Assembly: GCF_017526105.1 (NCBI RefSeq)
Contig: NZ_CP071839.1
Coordinates: forward strand, 8,098,001 to 8,162,000
Reading direction: 5' to 3'
Origin: Streptomyces cyanogenus
Lineage (GTDB): Bacteria > Actinomycetota > Actinomycetes > Streptomycetales > Streptomycetaceae
DNA length: 64,000 nt
Positions 42,715 to 51,600 of this stretch are shown piece by piece; position 1 is the stretch's first letter; every line of letters starts with the position of its first letter. Position numbers and translations under genes: made by a program. Below the pieces are notes generated by a model that saw only the letters and a program-made list of their open reading frames with translations, made no database searches and was not told the origin of the DNA.

Positions 42715-45453
42715 TCAGGGCAGCGGCTGTTCCGCCCAGATCACCTTGCCGTGCGGGGTGTACCGGGTGCCCCACCGTTCGGCGAGCTGCGCGACCAGGA
42801 ACAGGCCCCGGCCGCCCTCGTCCGTGCTCGCCGCGTACCGCAGGTGCGGCGAGGTCGTGCTGCTGTCGGAGACCTCGCAGATCAGCGTGCGGTCACGCAG
42901 CAGCCGGACCCCGATCGGTGCGCGCCCGTAGCGGATCGCGTTGGTGACCAGCTCGCTCAGGATCAGCTCCGTCGTGAACGCCAGCTCCTCCAGGTCCCAG
43001 TCGGCCAGCCGCCGGGTCACCGAGGCCCGTACCTCCGACACGGCCGCCGGGTCGGAGGGCACCTCCCACTGCGCGACCCGGTCGTCGCCCAGTACCAGGG
43101 TGCGGGCGACGATCAGCGCCACGTCGTCGCTCGGCCGGGCCGGCAACCGGTCCAGCACGGTACGGCAGGTGTCCTCGGGGGAGGCGTCCGGCGTCCGGAG
43201 CAGCGCGTCGCGCAGCAGATCGAGCCCCTCGTCGATGTCCCGTTCCCGGTCCTCCACCAGACCGTCGGTGTACAGCACCAGCCGGCTGCCCTCCGCCAGC
43301 TCCAGCTCCGCCGTCTCGAACGGCAGCCCGCCCAGGCCCAACGGCGGACCGGCGGGCACCTCCGGGAACTCCACGGTGCCGTCCGGGTGCACCAGCGCGG
43401 GCGGTGGATGGCCGGCCCGGGCCAGGGCGCACCGCCGGGACACCGGGTCGTAGATCGCGTACAGGCAGGTCGCACCCGTCACCACGGCCCCGCCCGTCCC
43501 CGGGCTCTCGTCCTGGTCGAGCCGGCCGACCAGCTCGTCCAGCAGGCCGAGGAGTTCGTCCGGGGGCAGGTCGAGGGAGGAGAAGTTGTGCACGGCCGTG
43601 CGCAGCCGGCCCATGGTCGCCGCCGCGTGCAACCCGTGCCCGACGACGTCCCCGACGACGAGGGCCACCCGGGCACCGGACAGCGGCAGCACGTCGAACC
43701 AGTCACCGCCCACGCCGGCCTGCGCGGGCAGATAGCGGTAGGCGAGCTCCAGGGCGCCCTGCTCGGGCAGGGTGCGCGGCAGCAGGCTGCGCTGCAGCGT
43801 GACCGCCATGCTGTGCTCGCGGGTGTACCGGCGGGCGTTGTCGATCGACACCGCCGCCCGTGCCACCAGCTCCTCCGCGAGCGCCAGTTCCTCGGAGTCG
43901 AACGGCTGCGGCTTCTCCGCGCGCCAGAAGTTCGCCACGCCCAGCACCAGACTGCCCGCCCGCACCGGCACGGAGATCAGCGAGTGGATTCCGTACCCCA
44001 GCACCTGGTCGGTGCGCTCCAGGTCCTGCGCGCGCCAGCCGGGCGCGTCGCGCAGCCGGCCCACCACGACCGACTGCCCGGTCGTCAGGGCGCGCGCCTG
44101 CGGCGAGGTGGCCACGAACCGGATCCGCTCGCCGACCGGGTACAGCGGGGCGCCCTTGCGGACGCCCGCGCAGGCCGTGCGGCGCAGCGCCGTCCCCGGC
44201 CGCGGCTCCTCGCCGTTCAGCACCGCGTCGAACAGGTCGAGCGTCGCGAAGTCCGCGAACCGGGGCACGGCCAGTGCGGCCAGCTCCTCCGCGGTCCGGG
44301 TCACGTCCAGGCTGGTACCGATGCCCACCCCGGCGTCGTACAGCATGTTCAGCCGCTCCCGGGTCACCTCCGCGCGGCCCGACAGGGCGCGCAGCTCGGT
44401 GGAGTCGCGCAGCGTGGTGACGCTGCCGGGCGGGCCGCCGCGCAGGTCGGTGGGCCGCTGGTTGATCGCCAGGAGGCGGTCCTTGACCAGGTGCACCTCG
44501 TCCGTGGCGACCCGGCCCGAGGCCAGCAGCCCCGCCGTCTCGTCGTCCAGGCCCAGCTCCAGCACGTGCCGCCGCTCGGCGTCCGCCGGCAGGTCCAGCA
44601 GGCGGTGCGCCTCGTCGTTGGCGAGCAGCAGCCGGCCGTCGCCGCCGACGATCAGCACACCCTCCCGGACCGCGTGGAGCACCGCGTCGTGGTGCTCGTA
44701 CATCCGGGTCATCTCGTACGGCCCGAGGCCGTGCGTCTGGCGCAGCAGCCGTCTGCTGACCAGCGCGGTACCCGCGGTGGCCAGCACGAGGGCGGCGGCC
44801 GCCGCCGCGAGCAGCAACGGCAGCTGCTGGTCGGCGGCCCCGCCGACGTGCGCGGTGGTGACGCCCGCCGACACCAGTCCCACCACCGTGCCGGCGGAGT
44901 CCTTCACCGGCACCACGACCTGCACCAGCGGGCCGATCGTGCCGGTGATGTGCTCGACGACCGTGCCGCCGGCCAGCGCCGGTGCGGTCGTGCCGACGAA
45001 CTTCTTGCCGATGCGGTCGGGCTTGGGATGCGTGTAGCGAACGCCGTCGGTGTTCATCACGACGACGAAGTCCACCCCGGTCGCCTTGCGGGTGGCTTCC
45101 GCGCGCGGCTGCAGTAGGGCCGTGGGGTGCGCGGAGCGCAGGGCGGCTGCCGTGCCGGGAGCGTTGGCGAAGGTCTGGGCCACGGCGAGGGAACGGTTCG
45201 TCGCCTCCGTGTCGCTGTCGTGCCGCACCTGGAGCACCTGGGCCACCACCGCCGAGACGACCAGCAGCAGCACGATCACCACTTGCAGCAGGAACACCTG
45301 ACCGGCCACGCTGCGCCCGGTCACCGCCGACCGCAGCATCCCCGGCCGGCTGCCGCCCGCGCCGCGCGGCTGCCGCGGCGGGTTGTGCGGTGCGCGCGGG
45401 TGCCCGACAGAACGGGGCGGCCGAGACGCGGGCCGGCCGGGCAGTCGCACCAT
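42715..45453 (-). CDS. Membrane sensor: Cache-like, PAS, GAF, SpoIIE phosphatase and HATPase
   Basis: The 912-residue protein is read from ATG 45453; TAGACA lies 7 nt upstream, suggesting a leaderless mRNA. Helix TM1 lies at about 52-72 (VFLLQVVIVLLLVVSAVVAQ). An extracytoplasmic sensor of about 135 residues follows, with VDFVVVMNTDGVRYTHPKPD typical of DcuS/CitA-like Cache domains, then TM2. Downstream are PAS (VREGVLIVGGDGRLLLANDE), GAF, and SpoIIE (VGGDWFDVLPLSGARVALVV, YTDGLVEDRERDIDEG). An anti-sigma-type HATPase with ELILSELVTNAIRYGRAPIG and DEGGRGLFLVAQLAERWG closes the protein. Phosphatase and kinase halves in one chain could reset and phosphorylate the same anti-anti-sigma factor. 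Confidence 0.93.
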   Translation of the reverse strand: MVRLPGRPASRPPRSVGHPRAPHNPPRQPRGAGGSRPGMLRSAVTGRSVAGQVFLLQVVIVLLLVVSAVVAQVLQVRHDSDTEATNRSLAVAQTFANAPGTAAALRSAHPTALLQPRAEATRKATGVDFVVVMNTDGVRYTHPKPDRIGKKFVGTTAPALAGGTVVEHITGTIGPLVQVVVPVKDSAGTVVGLVSAGVTTAHVGGAADQQLPLLLAAAAAALVLATAGTALVSRRLLRQTHGLGPYEMTRMYEHHDAVLHAVREGVLIVGGDGRLLLANDEAHRLLDLPADAERRHVLELGLDDETAGLLASGRVATDEVHLVKDRLLAINQRPTDLRGGPPGSVTTLRDSTELRALSGRAEVTRERLNMLYDAGVGIGTSLDVTRTAEELAALAVPRFADFATLDLFDAVLNGEEPRPGTALRRTACAGVRKGAPLYPVGERIRFVATSPQARALTTGQSVVVGRLRDAPGWRAQDLERTDQVLGYGIHSLISVPVRAGSLVLGVANFWRAEKPQPFDSEELALAEELVARAAVSIDNARRYTREHSMAVTLQRSLLPRTLPEQGALELAYRYLPAQAGVGGDWFDVLPLSGARVALVVGDVVGHGLHAAATMGRLRTAVHNFSSLDLPPDELLGLLDELVGRLDQDESPGTGGAVVTGATCLYAIYDPVSRRCALARAGHPPPALVHPDGTVEFPEVPAGPPLGLGGLPFETAELELAEGSRLVLYTDGLVEDRERDIDEGLDLLRDALLRTPDASPEDTCRTVLDRLPARPSDDVALIVARTLVLGDDRVAQWEVPSDPAAVSEVRASVTRRLADWDLEELAFTTELILSELVTNAIRYGRAPIGVRLLRDRTLICEVSDSSTTSPHLRYAASTDEGGRGLFLVAQLAERWGTRYTPHGKVIWAEQPLP

Positions 45454-45545
45454 GTGCCCATGTCTACACTGCCCGGCGCCATCAGGCGAGACCGTCGCCC
45501 GAGCCGCCGGCATCCGACCGGAGCGCGCAGGGTTTTCGGATGCCG

Positions 45546-48047
45546 TCAGAGGTCGGGGACCGCACGTCGGGCGGCGAGGAGGAGGGCCACGTCGTCGGGG
45601 CGGCCGGTGGCGTGCCGGGCGGTGGCCGTGAGCCGGTCGGCGACCCCGGCCAGCGACCGCCCGCCGGGCCGGCCGGCGGTGGCGCCGGCCTCGGCGAGCG
45701 CCCGCCGCAGCGCCGTGATGCCCTCGTCGATGTCGGCGCCGGGCCGCTCCACCAGGCCGTCGGTGTACAGGGCGAGGATCGCGTCCGGCTCCAGCAGCAG
45801 CTCGGTCACCGGGTACCGGGCGCGCGGATCCACCCCGAGGACGACACCGCCGGGTATGTCCAGCAGCCGGGTGCTGCCGTCGGGGGCGCGCAGCAGCGGC
45901 GGCGGATGGCCGGCGCGGGCGATCCGGGCCCGGCCGGTGAGGGGGTCCAGCCGCAGATAGCAGCAGCTGGCGAACTGGCCCGGATCCAGGTCGATCAGCA
46001 GACGGTTGGAGCCGCTCAGCACCTCGTCCGGCGGCCGGTCGCTCAGCGCGAACGCGCGGACCGCGCTGCGCAGCTGGCCCATGGTGGCCGCCGCCTGCAC
46101 CCCGTGCCCCTGCACATCGCCGATGACCAGCGCGAGCCCGTCCCCGGCCTCGACCACGTCGTACCAGTCGCCGCCCACGTCCATGCCCTGCGTGCCCGGC
46201 AGATAGCGGCCCGCGGTCTCCACCCGCGGGTGCGCCGACAGCCGCCGCGGCAGCAGCGCCTGCTGCAGACCGCGGGCGAGGGCCGCCTCGTCGTCGTACC
46301 GCCGGGCCCGTTCCAGGGCGTGCGCGATCAGTCCGGCGAGCGCAGTGAGCACGGTACGTTCCTCCGTGCTGAAGCTGCGCGAGCAGTCGAAGCCGAGGAT
46401 GCAGGAGCCGACCGGCCGGCCCGAGGCGATCAGCGGCAGGAAGGCACGCGCCCCCTCGTCCGCGTCGAGCGCGATCCCCGGATACGACGCCGCGATCTGC
46501 GCCATGGACTCGAAGAACAGCGGCCGGCCGGTGGTCAGCGTCTCCACCCCGGGCAGGTGGGCATCGAGGCCGACGCCTTCGAACGGGGCGAGGAAGCCCT
46601 GCGGGAACCCGGTCTCCCAGGCCAGGTACAGATGCCGTTCCTGGAGCAGGTAGATGGCCAGCTGCCGGCCGCCGAACGCGGGCAGCAGCTCCTGCATCAC
46701 CACCTCCGACACCTGCCGGGCCGTCACCGCGTCCGTCAGCGCGATGGCCAGCGCGATCGGCCGGTACAACGGCGCCATCGAGTGACCGCGGCCCACCGTG
46801 CCCGGCGCCACGGGCGGCTCGGAGACCGCTTCCCGTGTGGCGTCCATGCGGCTGGCCGGGACGAGTGTGCAGGCCAGCAGGTCCGTACCGGGGTGCACCG
46901 ACACGGCCAGCCAGTCGCCCTCGTCGGCTTCCTCCCGGTCCCCGGCCGGCCGCCGGGCGTGGAAGCGCACCGGCTCGGGCGAGAGCAGGGCACCGCGCAG
47001 ATGGTCGTCGTACGGCGGCCCGGTCAGCCAGGGCAGGGCCTCCCACAGCGGCCGGCCGAGCAGCGCCTCCCGCGGCCGGCCCGCGAGCCGGGCCGCGGCC
47101 GGGTTGACGTACACGATCAGCCCCAGCCGGTCCAGGCAGAAAACGCCCTCCGGCAGCAGGTCGGCCGCGCCGTCCGCGGAGGCGGACGTACCGGGTTCGA
47201 ACACCACCCCGCCGACCGGCGGTCCGGCCCCGTCGGCTTCGGCCGGCCACAGGTCCAGCAGCCGCTGTGTGCCGTCCCGGGCGCGCAGGCTGAGCGGTGC
47301 GTCCGGCGGTTTCCCGGCGGCGGCGTCGCGCAGCGCGGCCAGGACCTGGTGCGCGTCGGCCGGGGCCACGGCGTCCGCGAGGGCCGCCGCCGTCCCCGCG
47401 AACTCACCGGGGCGCAGCCCGAGGAGGGCGTGCAGCCGGTCGTCCGCGCGGACCACGGACGTCGCCGGGTCCCAGCTGAACCGGCCTACGGCGGCTCCCG
47501 TGGGCGGGCTCGCGGGCGGTCGCAGGCACAGCGGCTCCGCGTCCCAGGACACCGCTCTCTCGTTGCCGCCGGTCAGGTCGAGGAGTTCGGCGCCCAGGCG
47601 GTCGGCGAGCCGGGTGAGGGCTTCCCGGTCGAGGAGTTCGTCCACGGTGTCCGCCATCGCCGGGTGCAGCACGGTGAGCACGCCGAGCGGCTCGGCCCGG
47701 CCCGGCACCGCCACGTGCACGGACCCGAACGGGAAGGGCAGACCGGCCGCGAACTGCGGGTACCGGCGCATGGTCTCGGTGGCGTTCGGGAGGATCACCT
47801 GGACGCCGAGCCGGTAGGCGTCGGCGACGGGGAACGGACGGTCGACGTGCAGCCGCCACCACGGCTTGAACAGCGGGCCGGGCAGTCCCACGAGCACGGC
47901 GAGGCGCAGCAGGCCCGGGATACCGGACCGCAGGTAGACACCCGCAGCCCGCCCGCCGGCCGCGGTGAGGGCGCCGGTCGAGGCGTCGGCCAGCAGCGCG
48001 GTCAGCCGGGCCCGCGTACGGACGGCCTGCTCGTCGCTCCCAGCCAT
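45546..48047 (-). CDS. PAS/GAF/SpoIIE-type serine phosphatase
   Basis: The 833-residue protein is read from ATG 48047, behind GAGGTAGG. An N-terminal helical/GAF-like region (residues 1-170) precedes PAS-like domains around 175-290 and 290-385 (GVFCLDRLGLIVYVNPAAAR). A GAF domain follows (about 410-590: HLYLAWETGFPQGFLAPFEG, then GSCILGFDCSRSFSTEERTV). A SpoIIE phosphatase (about 600-830) has VGGDWYDVVEAGDGLALVIG, VQGHGVQAAATMGQLR and ALYTDGLVERPGADIDEG. No membrane segment is obvious. It lies 92 nt upstream of the Cache/HATPase protein on the same strand, so the two may act in one cascade. Confidence 0.92.
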   Translation of the reverse strand: MAGSDEQAVRTRARLTALLADASTGALTAAGGRAAGVYLRSGIPGLLRLAVLVGLPGPLFKPWWRLHVDRPFPVADAYRLGVQVILPNATETMRRYPQFAAGLPFPFGSVHVAVPGRAEPLGVLTVLHPAMADTVDELLDREALTRLADRLGAELLDLTGGNERAVSWDAEPLCLRPPASPPTGAAVGRFSWDPATSVVRADDRLHALLGLRPGEFAGTAAALADAVAPADAHQVLAALRDAAAGKPPDAPLSLRARDGTQRLLDLWPAEADGAGPPVGGVVFEPGTSASADGAADLLPEGVFCLDRLGLIVYVNPAAARLAGRPREALLGRPLWEALPWLTGPPYDDHLRGALLSPEPVRFHARRPAGDREEADEGDWLAVSVHPGTDLLACTLVPASRMDATREAVSEPPVAPGTVGRGHSMAPLYRPIALAIALTDAVTARQVSEVVMQELLPAFGGRQLAIYLLQERHLYLAWETGFPQGFLAPFEGVGLDAHLPGVETLTTGRPLFFESMAQIAASYPGIALDADEGARAFLPLIASGRPVGSCILGFDCSRSFSTEERTVLTALAGLIAHALERARRYDDEAALARGLQQALLPRRLSAHPRVETAGRYLPGTQGMDVGGDWYDVVEAGDGLALVIGDVQGHGVQAAATMGQLRSAVRAFALSDRPPDEVLSGSNRLLIDLDPGQFASCCYLRLDPLTGRARIARAGHPPPLLRAPDGSTRLLDIPGGVVLGVDPRARYPVTELLLEPDAILALYTDGLVERPGADIDEGITALRRALAEAGATAGRPGGRSLAGVADRLTATARHATGRPDDVALLLAARRAVPDL

Positions 48048-48250
48048 CGGGCCTACCTCGTCCCATGCGCCTCCGGGTGGATGACACAGCAAGAATGCGC
48101 CACGAGACGCGCGGAACGCACCTGGACGGGCAGAGGGAGACAGCGCCGGGGCAGTGCTCGGCGGGCAGCCCGGCCTGCCGAGCACTGCGCGGAGACGGCC
48201 CCGTCACCGCCCTGGCCGTGCACGGGGAGACCGGGCCCGGGGCGGCACGG

Positions 48251-48538
48251 TCAGGAGTCGGCCGTCCCGCGGGGCAGCGGCCGGGTGGTGCGCAGGCTGC
48301 GCAGGGCCAGGAGCAGGACGCCGATGTCGTCCAGGTAGACCGGGTCGGGCAGCAGGTCGGTGGGCAGCAGCAGATACGCGACCGCGCCCCAGAACACCCA
48401 CCGCGGTCCCGTCGGCAGCCCCGCCCGCCGCAGTGTCCGCCGCGCACGCACCAGCCGGACGAGCAGGCCCACCGCGACGGCGAGCAGCACCGCCGCGACG
48501 ACGGCGGCGATCACCAGCAGGGTCGTGGTCGTGTCCAT
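48251..48538 (-). CDS. YkvA/DUF1232-like small membrane protein
   Basis: The 95-residue protein starts at ATG 48538 with AGGAG 5-6 nt upstream. A strong N-terminal helix (LLVIAAVVAAVLLAVAVGLL) is followed by a basic loop. Next comes WVFWGAVAYLLLPTDLLPDP, whose LLPxDLLPDxxxLDD pattern is the DUF1232/YkvA signature. Function of the family is unknown. It lies 24 nt downstream of the 48563-49771 gene and is probably co-transcribed with it. Confidence 0.85.
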   Translation of the reverse strand: MDTTTTLLVIAAVVAAVLLAVAVGLLVRLVRARRTLRRAGLPTGPRWVFWGAVAYLLLPTDLLPDPVYLDDIGVLLLALRSLRTTRPLPRGTADS

Positions 48539-48562
48539 CCCGGCTCCTCCCTGGCCGTGCGC

Positions 48563-49771
48563 CTACGACGACCGGTCGTCCGCGGCGGTCCCGGTGTCCT
48601 TGCTGCCGTCCGTCGCGCGCGCGGTGCCGTTCGACGATGCGCTCGGGGCGGGCTCCGGCTGCTGCCGCCCCTTGGCCGTCAGCTTCAGCTTCTCGAACGT
48701 CCGCGTCAGCTGCTGCAGCGCGCCCGGGGTCCGCGCGGCGGGCCGCTGCTGGGGCAGTACGGGCTCGGGCACGCCACGGTAGGCGGCCAGGGCCTCCAGC
48801 GCCTGCTCGGCGGCCTGCTTGTACAGGTCCCGGGACTTCGTCATCGCCTCCAGGGCCTCGGCGTACATCGCGACCAGCCTCCGCTCGCGCTCCAGCTCCT
48901 CCTGAACGGTCAGCAGGGTCCAATTGTCCCGCAGTTCCGTGAGTGCCTCCCCGACGCCCTGGGGCAGCGGGCGGGGCAGGGCGACGAAGTGCCGTAGCGC
49001 CGCGATGAGTTCGGCCGGTTCCGAACCGTCCAGGAACACGCTGCGTACGCTGTGCTCCCGGCCGTCGTAGCCCTCCGGCGCGGGATCCGGCGGCAACAGC
49101 ACGGCGCCGCCACGCGGCACCTCCACGCCGAGGTCCTTCAGCGCCCAGTTGACCGCGCGCAACTGCTGCGGGGTGGCCCGGTGCTCCACCACGCGGTGCC
49201 GCAGACCGGGCGGCAGCAGCCGCGCCAGCGGCAGCCGGCCCCGCTCGTCCGGTGTCATCGCCTCATGGACGACGACGTGCACGCACCATGACTCCCGGGC
49301 CGCGTCCCGCAGCCGGCGCCGCATCTCCTTGTCGTCCTCGGGCAGCGCGTTGACCTGGCGCAGGCGCAGACCGGCGACCGTGGAGTGATGGTCCCAGGAG
49401 CCGTCCTCGCTCCCGTCCGGGCCGTCCTCGGGCCAGAACAGGGTCGCGGGCGAGGGCCACGTGTCGTCCCACGGCCGTTCCGCCTCCGCGACCAGCCGCC
49501 ACTCGTGGTCCTGCGGCCGTGCCGGACTCGGTACGAGGGTCAGCCGGGCCCGCACGGTCACCGTGCCGCCGGCCCGCCAGCGCGCCTCGAAGATGCGCCG
49601 GTCAGGGTCCCCGGCCGCGGGCGGTTCGGCGAAGTCGTCGATGTCACCGCTGTTCCTGTGCCGGCGCAGTGTGCGGCGGACGACCTCCTCGGGTGCGGGA
49701 CCGGTGTGGCGGCCCCGGGCCGCCCAGAGGGTCTGCGGGATGGTGGCGCGGTCGGTGGCGGAGTTCGACAT
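48563..49771 (-). CDS. Hypothetical protein with C-terminal coiled coil
   Basis: The 402-residue protein starts at ATG 49771; CAGATT lies 5 nt upstream with no Shine-Dalgarno. The N-terminal half is a mixed alpha/beta region (RPQDHEWRLVAEAERPWDDT, then TVAGLRLRQVNALPEDDKEM). The middle includes WCVHVVVHEAMTPDERGRLP. Residues about 285-335 form a likely coiled coil (LTVQEELERERRLVAMYAEA). A disordered Ser/Thr/Pro tail ends the protein. No signal or membrane segment is seen. I do not recognise the family. It sits immediately upstream of the YkvA-like gene on the same strand. Confidence 0.75.
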   Translation of the reverse strand: MSNSATDRATIPQTLWAARGRHTGPAPEEVVRRTLRRHRNSGDIDDFAEPPAAGDPDRRIFEARWRAGGTVTVRARLTLVPSPARPQDHEWRLVAEAERPWDDTWPSPATLFWPEDGPDGSEDGSWDHHSTVAGLRLRQVNALPEDDKEMRRRLRDAARESWCVHVVVHEAMTPDERGRLPLARLLPPGLRHRVVEHRATPQQLRAVNWALKDLGVEVPRGGAVLLPPDPAPEGYDGREHSVRSVFLDGSEPAELIAALRHFVALPRPLPQGVGEALTELRDNWTLLTVQEELERERRLVAMYAEALEAMTKSRDLYKQAAEQALEALAAYRGVPEPVLPQQRPAARTPGALQQLTRTFEKLKLTAKGRQQPEPAPSASSNGTARATDGSKDTGTAADDRSS

Positions 49772-50103
49772 GAGCCAATCTGCTGATGGGGGCGGGTGTG
49801 CCTCCCAGTATCACCGTTGGGCGGCGCGACACGGCGGCCGGGGCCCGGCCCCGCGCGTCGCCCGGGGGTGCGACCGGCGCACGGGGTGTGTGCCGCACGC
49901 CCGGGGTGTGCGCGGCGCGTGTCAGGTGACCTCGGTTCACCCGTGCCGGGCCGTCCCGCGCCGCGCCCACAATGTCCGGCGAACGGGGTCCGCCCGTCCA
50001 TCCGCTTAGGGGCGGGCCCCGTTCACCTGCGCGCCCGCCGCGACGCGGCACGGTCCACCTCCCACTGCTCGATATATATCGGCAACCGATATATCCTGGC
50101 CGC
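49772..50103. other. Divergent promoter region with AT-rich palindrome
   Basis: About 330 nt between divergent genes without a credible coding frame. It holds the PadR operator-like palindrome (50074-50094) at its right end and the leaderless-type promoter of the minus-strand gene at its left. Confidence 0.5.
50074..50094 (+). promoter_or_regulatory. PadR operator-like palindrome
   Basis: ATATATCGG, a 3-nt spacer, then CCGATATAT form a perfect 9-bp inverted repeat, the most AT-rich motif near the gene. It overlaps the -10-like TATCCT (50092-50097), which ends 6 nt before the PadR ATG. Autorepression by the PadR protein is inferred. Confidence 0.7.
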
Positions 50104-50514
50104 ATGACAGCGAAGAGCATGACCCGAGCGGCGTTCTTCGTCCTCACGGCGCTCGCCGACCAGCCGCGGCACGGCTACGGCATCCTGCGCGAGGTCGAGG
50201 AACTCTCCGACGGTGAGGTGCAGTTGCGGGTGGGCACGCTGTACGGCGTGCTGGACCGGCTCACCGCGGACGGCCTGATCGTGCTGGACCGTGAGGAGGT
50301 GCAGCAGGGGCGGCTGCGGCGCTACTACCGGCTCACCGACGAGGGCGTGGCGGCCCTCGACGCGGAGGCCGAGCGGATGGCCGCCGGTGCCGGGGCCGCC
50401 AAGCGGCGCATCGCCGCCGGCCGCCGCGCCGGCGCCCCGGCCCGTCCCGCCCCCGGGGGTACCGCGGGCCTCGAACCCCCGACCGCACCCGGACTCGCGG
50501 GAGGCTTCGCGTGA
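50104..50514 (+). CDS. PadR-family transcriptional regulator
   Basis: The 136-residue protein has the PadR winged helix: AAFFVLTALADQPRHGYGIL, then LRVGTLYGVLDRLTADGLIV and GRLRRYYRLTDEGVAALDAE. The Ala/Pro-rich tail is low complexity. It lacks a Shine-Dalgarno and appears leaderless. It shares a GTGA overlap with the downstream membrane protein gene, so both are translationally coupled. Its promoter holds a perfect AT-rich palindrome. Such PadR-plus-membrane-protein pairs commonly form self-regulated units. Confidence 0.92.
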   Translation: MTAKSMTRAAFFVLTALADQPRHGYGILREVEELSDGEVQLRVGTLYGVLDRLTADGLIVLDREEVQQGRLRRYYRLTDEGVAALDAEAERMAAGAGAAKRRIAAGRRAGAPARPAPGGTAGLEPPTAPGLAGGFA

Positions 50515-51521
50515 CCACCCTGCTGGAGACCCGCTACCGCACCGTCCTTCGCCTGCTCCCCGCCTACTACCGGCGGGAACGGGAGGAGGAGATGGTCGAG
50601 ACGTACCTGTGGGACGTCGACCGCGACCTCCAGGACCAGAGCCGGCCCACCGTCGGCGAGGTCGCGAGCATCGCCGCGCTCGCGGTGCGCTGCAGGCTCG
50701 GCGCGCCCGGCGCACCCCGGCGGTACGCCCTCCTCGGCTCCGTCGTCCGCCTCTTCGCCCTGTCCGCCCTGCTGCTCCAGGCGGCCACCGCGGTCGTCGA
50801 GCCGGTGCTTCAGCTGACCTGGGCGTTCACCCACGGGGCGAGCGGCCGGCAGATGTTCCTCACCGAGTTCACCGGCCGCAGCACGACCGACACGGTCGCC
50901 GCCGTACTGACCCGGACGCTGCCCCTGCTGTGGCCCGTGGCCTACTTCGCCCTGCTGCACGACCACCGCCGCCTGGCCCGGTGGGCAGCGCTCGGCGCGG
51001 CACTGCCATCCCTGTGGCCCCTGTTCCGCGTCATCGCGCCGGCCGGGGACGGAATGCCGCCCGGGCTGCCGTGGTACGACACATCGGCCGCTCTGCTGGC
51101 CTGGCTGCCTGCCCTCGCCCTGTGCGCCGCCTACCACCGGGACGCGCCCGAGGCCCGCCTGCCCGGGGGCTCCCCGGGACTGGTGTTCCTGGCCGCGTGC
51201 GTGGTGACCGGTGGGTCCCTGGTGCTGCTGCCGGGCGTCGCGGACCTGGTCTGGGCGCCCGCCACCGGGTTCGTCGTGGGTGCCCTCGGCTGGCTGCTGT
51301 GGCGGGCCCGCGGCACGGACCGTACGAGCCCCGGCGCCGGCCTCGCCCTGGCCGCGCTCGGCCTGCTCCTCCTCGCGGTGAGGGTCGCGGCGCTCTATCC
51401 CTGGTTGCACGTGCCCGGAGCCGGCGCGATCCTCGGCGGCGGCCTCGGTCAGGCGGCGGCCCTGGCCCTGCTGACCGTGGCACTGGCCGTGGTGGGAGGC
51501 CGCGACCTGGCCCGCCGCTGA
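50511..51521 (+). CDS. Polytopic membrane protein coupled to PadR
   Basis: The 336-residue protein starts at GTG 50511 inside the PadR stop overlap. A cytoplasmic N-terminal segment, RLLPAYYRREREEEMVETYL, then DVDRDL, precedes about eight transmembrane helices. This N-terminal pattern (YxRxxRxEExxxTxL) resembles membrane proteins paired with PadR regulators in actinobacteria. No enzymatic motif is recognised. The role is unknown; it is likely controlled by the preceding PadR protein. Confidence 0.82.
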   Translation: MTTLLETRYRTVLRLLPAYYRREREEEMVETYLWDVDRDLQDQSRPTVGEVASIAALAVRCRLGAPGAPRRYALLGSVVRLFALSALLLQAATAVVEPVLQLTWAFTHGASGRQMFLTEFTGRSTTDTVAAVLTRTLPLLWPVAYFALLHDHRRLARWAALGAALPSLWPLFRVIAPAGDGMPPGLPWYDTSAALLAWLPALALCAAYHRDAPEARLPGGSPGLVFLAACVVTGGSLVLLPGVADLVWAPATGFVVGALGWLLWRARGTDRTSPGAGLALAALGLLLLAVRVAALYPWLHVPGAGAILGGGLGQAAALALLTVALAVVGGRDLARR

Positions 51522-51600
51522 CCGGTTCCGGGAGGTCCGGGCGGCCGGCGCCCGCTCCCGTCCCGGCCTCTCCGGTGCCGCCACCCCTGCCGGCGGGTGG

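Noticed and set aside
47190..47215. Possible tRNA T-loop (GGTTCGAACACC)
   Set aside because: It lies inside the SpoIIE gene, and no acceptor or anticodon stem can be folded around it.
45546..47250. N-terminal extension of the Cache/HATPase protein to 47250
   Set aside because: The extra sequence overlaps the neighbouring SpoIIE gene in another frame and is Arg/Gly-rich. ATG 45453 with a -10 element 7 nt upstream is a better start.
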